Shown here in pieces: positions 22,057 through 33,279 of a stretch of DNA of 64,000 nucleotides. This DNA is from Nageia nagi. Lineage: Eukaryota; Pinophyta. Positions within the stretch are counted from its first letter, which is position 1. Every line of letters begins with the position of its first letter. Where the stretch lies: NCBI GenBank assembly GCA_050084985.1, contig JBITNC010000001.1, forward strand, positions 62,434,001 to 62,498,000, written 5' to 3'. The notes beneath the pieces are model-generated. The model ran no database searches, was not told the origin of the DNA, and saw only the letters and a program-made list of their open reading frames with translations. The position numbers and the translations under genes are program-made.

Positions 22057-22620
22057 ATGACTAGATGTGCAGAATTAGAATGTGGCAAAAAAAAAGCAGA
22101 TCTAGCAAAGGGGGCTACAATGGTTGAGCTAGAGCTCAACATCAAGGTTTTGGATACCACATAAAAGAAAAATAGGATTTCTTAATTGGCTTACATATAT
22201 ACTGTAAGCTCCAATAATGATGAACCTTCCCTAGAATTAGAAACTAGAATTGTAGAAAGATCTAAGGAACTTGATAGAACAACTACAATGATAGAATAAG
22301 GGGCTCATGATATGAAAAGGAAAATGGAAGAAATAATTATGAATGATGGTTGGAAACAAGTGAATCCTAGATACAAATGAAAGAGCATGCCTTTGGAAAG
22401 TCAGTCAAATTCTAAAGATACTCAAAACCCTCAAAGGAATTGCATGATAACGTGAAGTGCTTCAAGAAAGATGGATATTAGTCAAACACATGTTGGATAT
22501 CCAAATGAAGGTGAACTCAAAGAAAAGGAAACTACAAGGAAAATTATAAATGACAAACAATCAACACTTATTGGTTTTGGGAGAGGATTTCTCCTCAAAC
22601 CTAGAAAGAAATAGGAATTT
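22057..22620 (+). pseudogene. Gag-like remnant next to element D
   Basis: Directly after the D LTR an ATG (22058) opens 'MTRCAELECGKKKADLAKG', loosely like the gag start of D (MITRSRSKKG). Around 22440-22510 the frame 'CFKKDGY.SNTCW' resembles a CCHC zinc knuckle that has lost residues. Stops are frequent. It may belong to a Copia element whose integrase lies at 22.98-23.56 kb, or be the deleted internal region of another D-type copy sharing this LTR. I cannot decide. Confidence 0.35.
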
Positions 22621-22979
22621 GGTTAAGGTTTTGATCTACAGACTATGGTCTCTATAGTAGCTTCACTCTAGGAAGATTTTTATTAGACTTAAATTTATCT
22701 AAAACTAATATCCAATGTTTTCTTTAATATTCAAGTTATTTTTAAGAAAAGCATCCTAAAATTGTATAAAATAAATAGTGGTAGGATATTTCCAACACTA
22801 TTTCAAAATTGTAATAACATATGGGTACCTTTATATAAAAAAAAACCTTTCAATTTACCCTTATGAAAGTTAATATTCCAAAAAATGAATTGATAAAGTA
22901 AATAAAAATAATAATTTAATCTTCCAAAAATTTGAATGCTCATCAACTCTCTAACTTCTCTATCATCAACTATAAACTT

Positions 22980-23560
22980 TTCTTGTTGAAAAACATAGAA
23001 TGGTTATAGTCTTGGGAAATAACATTAGGCATCATCAACATAAAATTTATGAAAGTTATAATCTTGGGAAAAAAATATAGGCCATCATTTTTAGGTGATA
23101 AGTAATGGAAGGTAAGAGACCCATTTGAGATTACTCATTCTGATTTATGTGGGCCAATGCAAATGGTTTCTATAGGTAATTCCAAGTATTTTTAATATTC
23201 ATTTATGACTTCAACCATAAAACTTGGACTTATTTCTTGAAACAAAAATATTAACTTTTGACACCTTTCATCAGTCCAAAGCATTGAAGGATAAACAAAG
23301 CAAGTATCATATGAAGGCCTTGAGAATATATAAAGGAGGTGAGTTTATCTCCAATGTATTTTTAAATATCTACAAGATAATGGAATTAGGAGCTAATTTA
23401 CTACAAGATAAACATTACAAGAAAATGATGTTGTTGAAAAAAATTAAATAATAATAAAGATATCAAGAAATATGTTGGACAAAGACTTCGTATAACAATT
23501 ATGGGATGAAGTGGTAGCTTGTTTTGTGTATTTGTTGAATTGTTAATTAGAGTAAGAGGA
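22980..23560 (+). pseudogene. Copia integrase remnant
   Basis: The plus strand reads 'DPFEITHSDLCGPMQM' at about 23115-23165, which is the Copia integrase core with the first catalytic Asp in HSDLCGPM. Next is 'ALRIYKGGEFISNVF', where the second Asp of '.DNGGEF' is replaced, and then 'DVVEKN.IIIKISRNMLDKD' and 'QLWDEVVACFVYLLN'. Upstream, a pre-integrase segment 'NLGKKYRPSFLGDK' is legible. Stops and one shift break it. No RT follows, so this is an isolated fragment. Confidence 0.8.
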
Positions 23561-24090
23561 TGTAAATTATGACACATATGATCTTTTGGGTATGTTGTGC
23601 ATATGCACGTGCTAGGGAAAAAAAACAAAAGAAAATAGATGATAAAGAGGAACAATATATTTTTATGAGTTAGTGAGTGATTCAAGCAAACAAGCTTTAT
23701 AATCCGCTTAAATAGTGTTTGATGTGAAAGATGAATGGATTTGAAATCAGAAATCAAAACACCAACAACTTGACTAAATTGACAAGAAAATTTGAAATAA
23801 AAATGGCTCAATTTAATCTTCAATAGCAGACAACAACTCTCGTAATACAAATAACTCTATTCCATCTACTTCTTCAAATGCAAGAAAAGTAATTTCAATG
23901 TTGTAAAAGATAAAAATATAGAAGATTTTTATGAGGTAATACAAAATAATATTGATTTGATTTACAAATACTAAAATTTCTTGTTATGAGAATGAAATTA
24001 AAATGAAAATTTAGATAATAATTATTGAAATATTTTAAGTTGACTATAAACTTAACAAGAGTTCTAAATATAGTACGGTATTGAAAAAAA
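23561..24090. other. Unassigned AT-rich sequence
   Basis: I see no domain or repeat. An open minus-strand stretch at 23401-23850 overlaps the Copia integrase on the other strand and is composed mainly of Leu, Phe, Ser and Ile, as expected for non-coding AT-rich DNA. Confidence 0.4.
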
Positions 24091-25050
24091 GAACGTTAGG
24101 TGAATATGGCGAACATCACTCTCCATGGATGTGACCAAATGCATAAACAACCACCACCAAGCACTCTATTTCCAAAGAACGTTAGGTGAAGATGGCGAAC
24201 ATCACTCTCCATGGGTGTGACCAAATGCATAAACAACCACCACCAAGCACTCCTTTATTTCCAATATGGTCGAAGTCCGCCCTCATTTGGTTTCAGATTT
24301 TGTCATATGCACCACTGTATTCTATGTATGTAACATCTTTCCTGCTCCCATGCAGGCTCAATAAAGATAGCAGATGTCGTAACCAACTTTCTTTCTTGAA
24401 ATGTCTTATTAATGTCTTATTCGAAAAAGCTACATAGAGGAGTAGAGGACAGATGTCTGTGAATTTCTTCTTCGCATAAACAACCACAAGCAACCACTCC
24501 TTTATTTCCAATATGGTCGAAGTCTGCCCTCATTTGATTTCAGATTCTGAGTAAACACGTTGAGAATTGATATTAGAGTTTTGTCATATGCACCACTGTA
24601 TTCGATCTATGTAACTTTTCCGAATGAAACATCTTTCCTGCTCCCATGCAGGCTCAATAAAGATAGCAGAAGTCGTAAGCAACTTTCTTTCTTGAAATGT
24701 CTTATTAATGTCTTATTCGAAAAAGCTACATAGAGGAGTAGAGGACAGATGTCTGTGAATTTCTTCTTCGCATAAACAACCACAACCAACCACTCCTTTA
24801 TTTCCAAAATGGTTGAAGTCTGCCCTCATTTGATTTCAGATTCTGAGTAAATACGTTGAGAATTGATATTAGAGTTTTTTCATATGCACCACTGTATTCG
24901 ATGTATATAACATCTTTCCTGCTCCCATGCAGGCTCAATAAAGATAGCAGACGTCGTAATCAACTTTTTTTCTTGAAACCTCTTATTACTGTCTTATTCG
25001 AAAAAGCTCCATAGAGGAGTAGAGGACAGATGTCTGTGAATTTCTTCTTC
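24091..25050. repeat. Tandem repeat array, about 296 bp unit
   Basis: Three head-to-tail copies lie at 24227-24473, 24474-24769 and 24770-25050. The first lacks about 50 bases found in the others, and the second has about 15 extra (CTTTTCCGAATGAAA). An 86 bp duplication (24091 and 24177, starting GAACGTTAGGTGAA) precedes them. By eye, copies two and three differ at only about one base in twenty, far less than nearby LTR pairs, so the array is comparatively young. Each copy has a GCTCCCATGCAG|G acceptor-like site and one minus-strand open frame of about 66-72 codons, conserved between copies one and two. Confidence 0.85.
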
Positions 25051-28000
25051 TTCTGGCAATAGGACATGTAACTTTAGTTTTTGTTGGTTTGTTTGATGTC
25101 TTGGGTTGCACCTTTTTCTCTCATCGTGCCCTTTTTAGCCTTTGAATGTACATAGAACGTTTCTACATAATGTTTAAATGCCTAATAGCCTAATAATCAT
25201 CCTAATGTGACCTCAAAGAGGTCAGCTTACGATATTTCCATTGTATATAAGTTTTTTTGTACTTGCAACCACTTAAATAAGATATAACAAGAATATTTGA
25301 TGCAAGTTTAACTAATATCTCGAGAAGGTTGGACCTTTATGGGTTGGTTAATATTACTAAGAGAGCAATCTAAATAAATCATATATAATGAATTTTGATT
25401 AATTTATCAAAAAGTTGGTGAATTTTGGAAAATTAAGGTGAAAATAGAGTAAAACATAGTAGAAGCTAATAAACATTAAAGAAACAAATGAACTACTAAA
25501 AAAATCACTAATAATGAACCACCACTATTTTCATGAATCCTCCCCTTTCCTACAAAAAATATACAAAGATCGAAAGGAGCTTCAAGATAGAGATATATAC
25601 ATGTATGGGTAAAAAAATAGACATACATATACAAGTATTTATGAAGTATTATATACATAATCACCAAATTTATTAGATGTTGATACATTATAATTGAACT
25701 TTATATTAATTTAATATATCCTTGTTTTAAATTATTGTATTCTATGTACCTTTCTATTTAAACATTTATTTATCTTTTCCTTAATTTCCTTAACTCTTGT
25801 GCCTACCAATCAGTATTCGTTAGTTCACCATACTAATCAATAGCTCCGTTACTAGGATCTAACAAAAGAAAAATAGAAAAATCTAGGGAATGATAAATAC
25901 TATTATAGAAATATAACCATTCAATTCTAGTATAAGATCAATAGATTTGGTTCTTAAAGAAATAAAAAATTCAAATGTTGGGTTATTAAAAAGATTAGAT
26001 TAAGTAAATCCTAATTTATTGAGCTAATATCAAACTTCCAAAGGTCATATGGATTAAAGCTAAGCTAGTGTAGTTAATAGTCTCTAGAATGAATCCTAAA
26101 TGAAAAGGTTAATGAATAGGTCCATCACACTCTTGATACTTACATTATTGAACTTTCTCTTGAGAATTAGATATCATGGGATATAGGTAAAGAGAGGTGA
26201 TTTAAAGACAAAAAATATTCTAAAAGAATCTATCCCAGATCTATAAAATTTATCTAATTGAGTAAGGGGTAACCCTTGATGCTCCTTCCTACTTGTAGGG
26301 AGGAAACATTGGGGGATATGGAGAAAATTCTAGGATGGTGAAGCATAGTCAAGGATCAAGGGTTGAAAAGGTGCTTATTTAAAAAAAAAAATGATTTACA
26401 AAAGGATATAATGGTTTAGGAAAAAAAGTTATAAAAAAGAGGATAATTATAAGGAAAAAATATCAAAATAAAATTAAATGGGTAAATGATTTTCTCAAAA
26501 AAGGACAAATAAATGTGATAGAAAGAGAAGATAGATGGAAGGAAAAAGAAAATTTGATGCCCTAACATGATAAAAAATGAAAGGAGGAAGAGATCATATG
26601 AGGTTCAAGAACTAAAAAGATCAAAATTATCTACTTGAAATACAAGAAAGAATTGCACTTTATAATGATGAAACCCATCAAAAGGAAGGACTCAAAACTT
26701 TGGCAAATGATGAAAGGGAAGGACTATAAGATAATTTCATAAGAAATGAACCAAAATGCTAATGCAATATCAATTAAAGATATATAACCATCATAAATGA
26801 TGATGAACATGGATGAAATCCTTAATAATGATACCCAAATGATTAGAAGTAAATTCCCATAAACAAATAGAGAAATCCATAGTAAATTGCCAAAAAATAG
26901 GAAAAGGAACAAGAAGAATAAAATCAAGAACTAAATAGTCATCATAACAAATTAGAAATAGATTAATAACCAACCAATAACCAAGATGAAATAGAAAATA
27001 AAGCACTCAAGAAGATCCAATCCATGAAAATATTCATTAATAATTTATATCTATACACACATAACATTAGTCCTATTATTAGTGATAGGATAAGAGAAAA
27101 AATCATTGTAGAGCCCTTTTAGAACAAGAAGAAAATGCAAACAATTCTAAAGGAAAATTGGTAAAACAAATCATAAAAAAGAAGAGAATGGTAATGATTC
27201 CACTCCATAGATAAATTAAGAAACAAAAAATAAGGAAAGAATAATTTTAATGGAATTCAACGAAACCATATCTAAACCTTGAAATTTAGCCCATCTTTGT
27301 TTTTGAAATAATTCTTGTAGGTGGACTATTACTAATAAACCATTTATCTCACATAGATTATGTGATGATTATCTTCATACTTTATCTAGATTTCATCTTC
27401 CCAAGGTAAATACTAGGGCACATTCATCACAAAAGCTTGCCTTGCTTATGGTATCCCACAATGACCATGCTCTATTTTGTTTGAGTAAGGGTTTTACTAT
27501 TTTGAGGGTACTTTAAGAAATATTTTCATTATAGTTTAATGTATATCATTGACAATAGGTTGTAATCATAATCCAATACTTTATTTATTTTTTTAAATCC
27601 TAAATTTCAATGGATAGTTATGGGAACCACTTCCCATGTTGAGAGCTTAAGTCTCATTTTTATTTCCTACCAATTAGATTTTAGGATTAATATACATCAT
27701 TTATATTTGACCTTGATAAGTCTCTAAATACATTGAGCTCATGGTTATTTAAAAATCCTATTATTTGAGAGAGATCAATTAATTTACTTTTACCAAAATC
27801 ATTAATGTAATCAAAGATAATATAGTGATTCTAAATTTGTGCATTCATATTACAACCTTACTTAATCATATAAAAATTTTCTTACATATCCTCAATTTAC
27901 CTCTTTGAAATCTTAGTAATTAGTAGGTTAGGTTTGAAAGACACGATGTTCTCCTAAGCATTGTGAATTATCCTCTATTTATAATTTGAAGCAAGAAATG

Positions 28001-29139
28001 ATTATAGTATTAACCATTCATAGGTATATATACATATAGTTATTACCTATGGTCAATTTTCTAAAATACCTAATGATTTCTCTTCTAAATCATTTGATTA
28101 CATGTTATACATCATACATACATGTTATGTAAGGTCAAAGTATACCATTGTATCATAACTTGTTAGGATATGTTAACTTCTCCTCCTGCTCTCCTTTGTG
28201 ATACTTGATTACATTGTAATTCCATGATACATGATAAGTACAAATACTTCATTTGTATAAATCTTCACTCAATAAGCTCCATGGTAAAAAGGAGTCTTCA
28301 TAAACTCTCGTGCTATCCTCATTTCGTAGATTTTCCAAGGTTTGAAGAATGAGTGGTTGTAGTTACTAAGAAGATTTTATGAGCATATGAGGATCATGAC
28401 AACTCAACACTTTTGGATCCCAATGTATTTATATTTATACCTTCATTCATCCATTTGACACTCATTTACTTAGATTTTAATACAATTTATGGTCTCAAGA
28501 GGTTTTGTGCCTTTGGTGAAGCTACCTCCCTTCCTTGACCTTAAAGTGGGGTTTGTCAAAATATTCAAGAGTTTCCAAAACATTTAATATGATATTTGTC
28601 ATTTCTAAACTAACCTTAAAGCTCTTGATGTATTACTCTTTACTTCCCATAAATACCACATATTCATAAAAAGATATGAATACATAATTTAAATTCCATA
28701 CTTAAGTATATACCGACTAAATATGATCCTATATTAAATTCAAATCTAATTAACATAATCTTCCTTTAACTTTATTATAAAGGTATTTCTAAAAATTATT
28801 ATCTTTCATACTTCCACCTTTATTATTATGTCCAAGCTCACTTATTGTTATATAATTATTTGATTAACCCCTTTTTATACAATAAATATCTTTCAAACTA
28901 ATTTACTAATATTATTTATCCAAATCCTAATTAAAACCCTAACAAAAAAATCATTAGCACCACATATTATTAAAATACTCCTCTTTGGATGCTAGATATG
29001 TAATATTTCAAAACATTCAACCTAGTATAGTCTTGCACACCATTATGATGGAATTAAGGTGGATATATGAAATGAACAGTTGCATAGAAAGTTATAATAC
29101 ACAACATCATCAAAAGTTTGAATTAAATTGATATATTAG
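25051..29139. other. Unassigned intergenic sequence
   Basis: About 4 kb holds no frame, LTR pair or repeat that I can support. The part at 26.1-27.1 kb is strongly purine-rich on the plus strand, and 27.2-28.9 kb is T-rich. Short open stretches on the minus strand at 26.7-27.0 kb consist almost entirely of Leu, Phe, Ile and Ser and reflect composition. Confidence 0.4.
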
Positions 29140-29661
29140 GATGCTATGTGCATTGTAACATATGACCAAAATAGATATATGCAAAAAACCTATGTATTAT
29201 TTAATAAAAACAAACTTCATGAAATCTCATGGATACCATTTATAGACAAAGTGGATACATTCAATGGGTCTATGCCTATTGGATATAAAATCTTATGGAT
29301 TATAGAGTTTATACAAGAGAGAATATGGAAGAAAGAGAAATAAATAAATTTTATAAATCCTAATACACTATATCATTCATAGTGGATTTTGAAAATGCCT
29401 CATTGACATTGAGTCACACAAAAATGTGCTATGAATATACAAATGTAGGTGCCCTACTTTAAATGTAGTATCCCAGAAGGAATGGATGCATAAAATAAAC
29501 TAATAACTAGTAAAATGAGGACCTACACCTCACAAAACATGGATAAAGGTTGCATTCAATAAATTTCCAAACTTTATACTTATGGTGGGTGTGAGTGCAT
29601 TGGTAGACATATATGCAAAATGTGGAAGTGTTTGGTAAGATGTTGATGTAAATGTAGTTTC
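29140..29661 (+). pseudogene. PPR-protein pseudogene, part before element G
   Basis: A plus-strand frame at 29585 reads 'VGVSALVDIYAKCGSVW', the near-invariant helix of plant PLS-class pentatricopeptide repeats (SALVDMYAKCG). About 0.4 kb upstream a second, weaker unit, 'YMQKTYVLFNKNKLHEISW', corresponds to '..A..VF+.M..R..VSW'. The frame reaches 'DVNV', where element G interrupts it, and resumes as 'VSLNA' at 32066, recreating the usual '+NVVSWNA'. PPR proteins bind organelle RNA. Stops and lost units make this a remnant. Confidence 0.7.
29657..29661. other. Target site duplication of element G (left)
   Basis: GTTTC here is identical to 32066-32070 on the other side of the element. Removing the element and one copy restores the PPR reading frame. 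Confidence 0.85.
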
Positions 29662-30158
29662 TGATTGAATTCAACGATTACATAAGCCAATATCATCTTT
29701 AAGCTTCTCCAACAAATCTAACATTCATCCTTCTAGTAAATTAATAATCAATCACACAAAAAATAACACATAATGTATAGTGGTTCCTCCATCTATTGGA
29801 AGTACATCCATTTTGAATCATCATCCTATTACTTCTCACAAAATAACTCTATTATAAATTTTCAAGAATTATTTTAAAAGAAATCTTCTACAATGCTCCT
29901 ACAAGAGAATTTCTAAAATATAAGCATTACCATGCTTCATAAAGTTACATAATGAGAGGGGTACCTCTCTATTTATAAGAAAAAACCCACCCTTTAATGT
30001 TCCTTTAACCCAAGGGTAAGGTTAAAAGTGTTTCTACATTTATTCCTCTTTTTATATTTATTCTTTTAATGCTTTAAGGTATCTAAAGATACTTTAAGTA
30101 TTAATTGAATTCAAATTAAAGAGAAATATTACACAATATTATATTACCATTTCTAACA
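29662..30158 (-). repeat. 3' LTR of element G
   Basis: It starts TGATTGAATT and ends TTTCTAACA on the plus strand and aligns throughout with 31602-32065. Distinctive shared blocks include GTGGTTCCTCCAT and TACATAATGAGAGGGG. Confidence 0.85.
29969..29977 (-). promoter_or_regulatory. TATA box in the LTR of G
   Basis: TATAAATAG on the minus strand is conserved at 31895-31903 in the other LTR. Confidence 0.5.
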
Positions 30159-30167
30159 CTCTCCCTT
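30159..30167 (-). other. Polypurine tract of element G
   Basis: AAGGGAGAG on the minus strand directly precedes the 3' LTR, as required for plus-strand priming. Confidence 0.75.
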
Positions 30168-30984
30168 AATGCAATATTGGGTAGAGATTTGAAAAGATAA
30201 AGAGAAAGAGTAAGAGAGAGTTCTCCTCCATAGAGATATAAGTGGAGATGAAAACTTTTACATTTTTGAGAAAGTAATAGAATATATATAGTCCTATAAT
30301 GGCTCAAATACTTAACTATTTTATCAAATGGTTTTACAATACAATCATTAACTAAAAAATAGTTTCTTTGTACAAGAGCAATTATTCAACAATATGTTGA
30401 CATGTTGAGCCTCCATGAGCCTGCATACTCAAAGTCACCTACAATCTCAAGAAGAAATATATAAGCTATAAGTAGCTCATAAATAAGATCAATTAGATAT
30501 ATTCATATAAGATAGATCTTATCTTTAAACTAATCAAATATACCAAGTCATCACATATGCACAACATCAAAGATGACATACATCATCAATTAAATATCAC
30601 ATGTGCACACTAAACAAAATGAATCAATCATAACATGATATCAACAATATTATATGTATACAATACTATTAGATGCATAATCAACCAAGTGATATAAATG
30701 CATTCTCAATTAAGAATATAAAAAATATCTTCAATCTTTATAAAAAAATGATTTTTGATTTATGTGTTTATTTGTTTTAGATCATTATTTTGTATTTTTG
30801 AGGGTATATGAAAGTGTCATCACATCATAATATTTCATTATTTAATTCACCCCCCTTGATGAGAACCTCACCAAACAAATACTTATGTAACCATTTTATG
30901 TCAAAAATGATCAAATACCACCTTGACTAAACCACTAATTCAAGATTTTCAAAGGCATAACCACTTAACTAAACAAAATTTATA

Positions 30985-31102
30985 AGCCACAAATGCCAAC
31001 TTGACCAAACATAAAGCTAAGATTTACAAAATAAAGCATAATCCACAAATGCCGACTTGATCAAACACAAAGCTAAGATTTACAAAACAAAGCATAAGCC
31101 AC
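30985..31102. repeat. 56 bp tandem repeat in element G
   Basis: Two adjacent 56 bp units (30985 and 31041) share 'CCACAAATGCC.ACTTGA.C' and 'AAAGCTAAGATTTACAAAA'. A third partial unit starts at 31097. A looser repeat of 'GCACTATAAGTCAT.ATGAAG' with about 95 bp spacing occurs at 31439 and 31533. Confidence 0.7.
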
Positions 31103-31587
31103 ATACATAAGTTCTTATCTATTTACAAACATGTTGATTTGGAGGTTTAAGTTATCCTTCAACAATAATATAGTATATATGAATAATAAACCATAAAATA
31201 CCATCTTAACTACCACATCAAGATGCACAAGCCACAAAATGGCAACTTGACTATGCTACTAGTTAAGATGCATATGATAGAATTTAGTAGCATTAATCCA
31301 ATAACATGGATTCAAATTCTATAGAAAAAATTGTAATTTTAGAGAAGGGAGAACCTTTTTAACCATTCTAATAATGTGTAAATAATCCATCATCATGGAT
31401 ATAACTTTTTAGCATGAAAGTAAAAATATGGTAAATAGTGCACTATAAGTCATTATGAAGATGCCAAGCCAATACTTATAGTCATCATGAAATAAGAATT
31501 CAAAAATGCTCTTAGATTTGTGGTGCACTATAAGTCATCATGAAGATGTAAAGATAATAATTATAGTCAACCAAAAATTTAAAATAT

Positions 31588-31600
31588 GATTTGATACCAC
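31588..31600 (-). other. Primer-binding site of element G
   Basis: On the minus strand TGGTATCAAATC follows the LTR end after two bases. It resembles the initiator-Met PBS TGGTATCAGAGC. Confidence 0.75.
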
Positions 31601-31601
31601 T

Positions 31602-32065
31602 TGATGGAATTGAAGGATTCTATAAACCAAGATCACCTTGAAGCTTCTCTAACAAATCTAACATTTATCCTTCTAGCAAAGTATTAATCAATTATAAAAC
31701 AATTAACACATCATGTATAGTGGTTCCTCCATATATTGGGAGTACATCTATTTTGAACCATCATTCTATTACTTTTCATAATATAACTCTCCTACAAATT
31801 ATCAATAATTCTTTTACAAAGCTCCTACAAGAGCATACCTATAATATAAGCATTACCATGCTTCATCAAGTTACATAATGAGAGGGGTGTCTATCTATTT
31901 ATAAGAAGAAACCCACCCAAGATTAAAGTTAAAGGTGTTTCTATATTTATTCCTCTTTCTATATTTATTCTCTTAATGCTTAAAGGTATCTAAAGATACC
32001 TCAAGCATTAAGTGAATTTACATTAAAGAGAAATATTACACAATATTACATTATAATTTCTAATA
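31602..32065 (-). repeat. 5' LTR of element G
   Basis: This is the partner of 29662-30158. On the plus strand it starts TGATGGAATT and ends TTTCTAATA, the terminal CA having become TA. It is 33 bp shorter through small deletions. Confidence 0.85.
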
Positions 32066-32530
32066 GTTTCCTTGAATGCAAGGGTACAAGATGGATATGA
32101 TGAAAGCACTTGTGAAACATTTGACAAGCACTTGATCCAAATGCGATCTTATGAAAATACAATTATTAGGAGTAAGCTAGGCTATGTAATCTTTGCCAAC
32201 ATTCTTCCAACATGTGCCATCATAAGAGCTCCAGAAGAAGTATGAAGATTCAATAGAGAGTAGTTGACAATGGTTTCTCATCAATTATTATGTTCATGAG
32301 TGCCTTGATAGCATAAAATGTGGAAAAATATGCAAGGCTTGGATTAGTCATACCAAAATTTAAGTAGATACAAATGTTCAACATAGAGCCAAACTCTACA
32401 ACCTTGAATAGTATTTTTTTTTAAATGAGTCATAATTTGTAAGGCTCAATCATAGCAAGAGATACAAAATGGGTTCTCTAAAATGTTGAAGCATTTAAAC
32501 AAATGCAAGTGTAATTTTCTATGCTACCAT
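32066..32530 (+). pseudogene. PPR-protein pseudogene, part after element G
   Basis: The frame resumes as 'VSLNARVQDGYDESTCETF', matching 'VSWNAMI.GY......AL..F'. It continues with 'VIFANILPTCAIIRAPEE', matching 'TFA..L.ACA..GAL..G', and after a shift with 'RVVDNGFSSIIMFMSALIA', the next P-L-S unit. A last unit, 'VEAFKQMQ', lies near 32490. The order of motifs is exactly that of a PLS-type PPR protein, so the two halves belong to one gene. There are several stops and a frame change. Confidence 0.75.
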
Positions 32531-33279
32531 GGAAACTTGAAGTTCCAACAAATAAGATCAAACATGCTAACATGGTCTAAACAAATACCTTAATACTTTA
32601 TAATCCCTTTGACATAAAGATGATCATAGAGTAACCATAAATGAAGCCTTGGGAGTGATGATATAGCACATGAATAGATGTGAAATACCTTATTTTTAAA
32701 ATAGGATAGTAAGTTATATAATAATTGGCCATGTACTTTCATACAATCCAAACAAATATAGATTTTGTCTCTTTTCCTTTCTATTTATACATAGAGTACA
32801 ATACTTCACATGCAATATTATCAAGTAAATACAAAATAAAAGTACTTGTTGATAAGTATGATGACATGAAATAATTTGGACTCTTTTATAAGATCTTACA
32901 AATTAAAACTAATTATTTTCTATACCTAACACAAAGAAACAAAGTAAGTGGGCATCATATCTCAATTATTGTCACTAACTACCAAATTAGCTTGTAACAT
33001 CCACAAAGTGACACTAGCCCTTTCTATCTAGCACTTTTAAATTTCACCCCATTTTACTAAAAACCATTAGTAAGAATTCAAATTCAAAAGAATGGAATAT
33101 TCCTTGCCCTTTTCTAAATAAGTTTAAAAAATACATAGTAAAATTTTAACACTTATTTTACCTACGGTGATCCCTTCATCTTCCATGATAAAATCATAAG
33201 TGCACACATACACATCCACACAAAGCCATCATCAAAAACATTATTTTTTAATATGCATCTATATGATTTACGAGGGGTT
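32531..33279. other. Unassigned sequence
   Basis: This follows the PPR remnant. I see no further repeat unit, no frame and no LTR. Confidence 0.4.

Larger units (their letters stand above)
29662..32065 (-). mobile_element. Element G: non-autonomous Copia-like LTR element
   Basis: This is a complete 2,404 bp unit in minus orientation: LTRs of 497 and 464 bp, a perfect 5 bp GTTTC target duplication, a PBS, a polypurine tract and a 1.44 kb interior. The LTR opens TGTTAGAAAT on the minus strand, the PBS resembles initiator Met tRNA, and the tract is AAGGGAGAG, all typical of Copia-type elements. The interior has no gag or pol frame, so movement depended on another element's proteins. It is inserted in the PPR pseudogene. 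Confidence 0.85.

Noticed and set aside
24293-24807. Minus-strand frames of 66-72 codons repeated in the tandem array (MEIKEWL...)
   Set aside because: They look alike only because the DNA is a recent tandem duplication. There is no domain and no evidence of selection, so I kept them as part of the repeat.
26724-27006. Leu/Phe/Ile-rich minus-strand open frames resembling membrane proteins
   Set aside because: The plus strand here is purine-rich, so its complement automatically encodes hydrophobic residues. Two overlapping frames show the same bias.
28130-28560. TGTTAGGATATG and a TATAAAT further on as a possible Copia LTR
   Set aside because: No second copy, PBS or purine tract was found, so an LTR cannot be supported.
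30985-31102. Short direct repeats considered as a CRISPR-like array
   Set aside because: The units are adjacent with no unique spacers and sit inside an LTR element of a plant-type genome.
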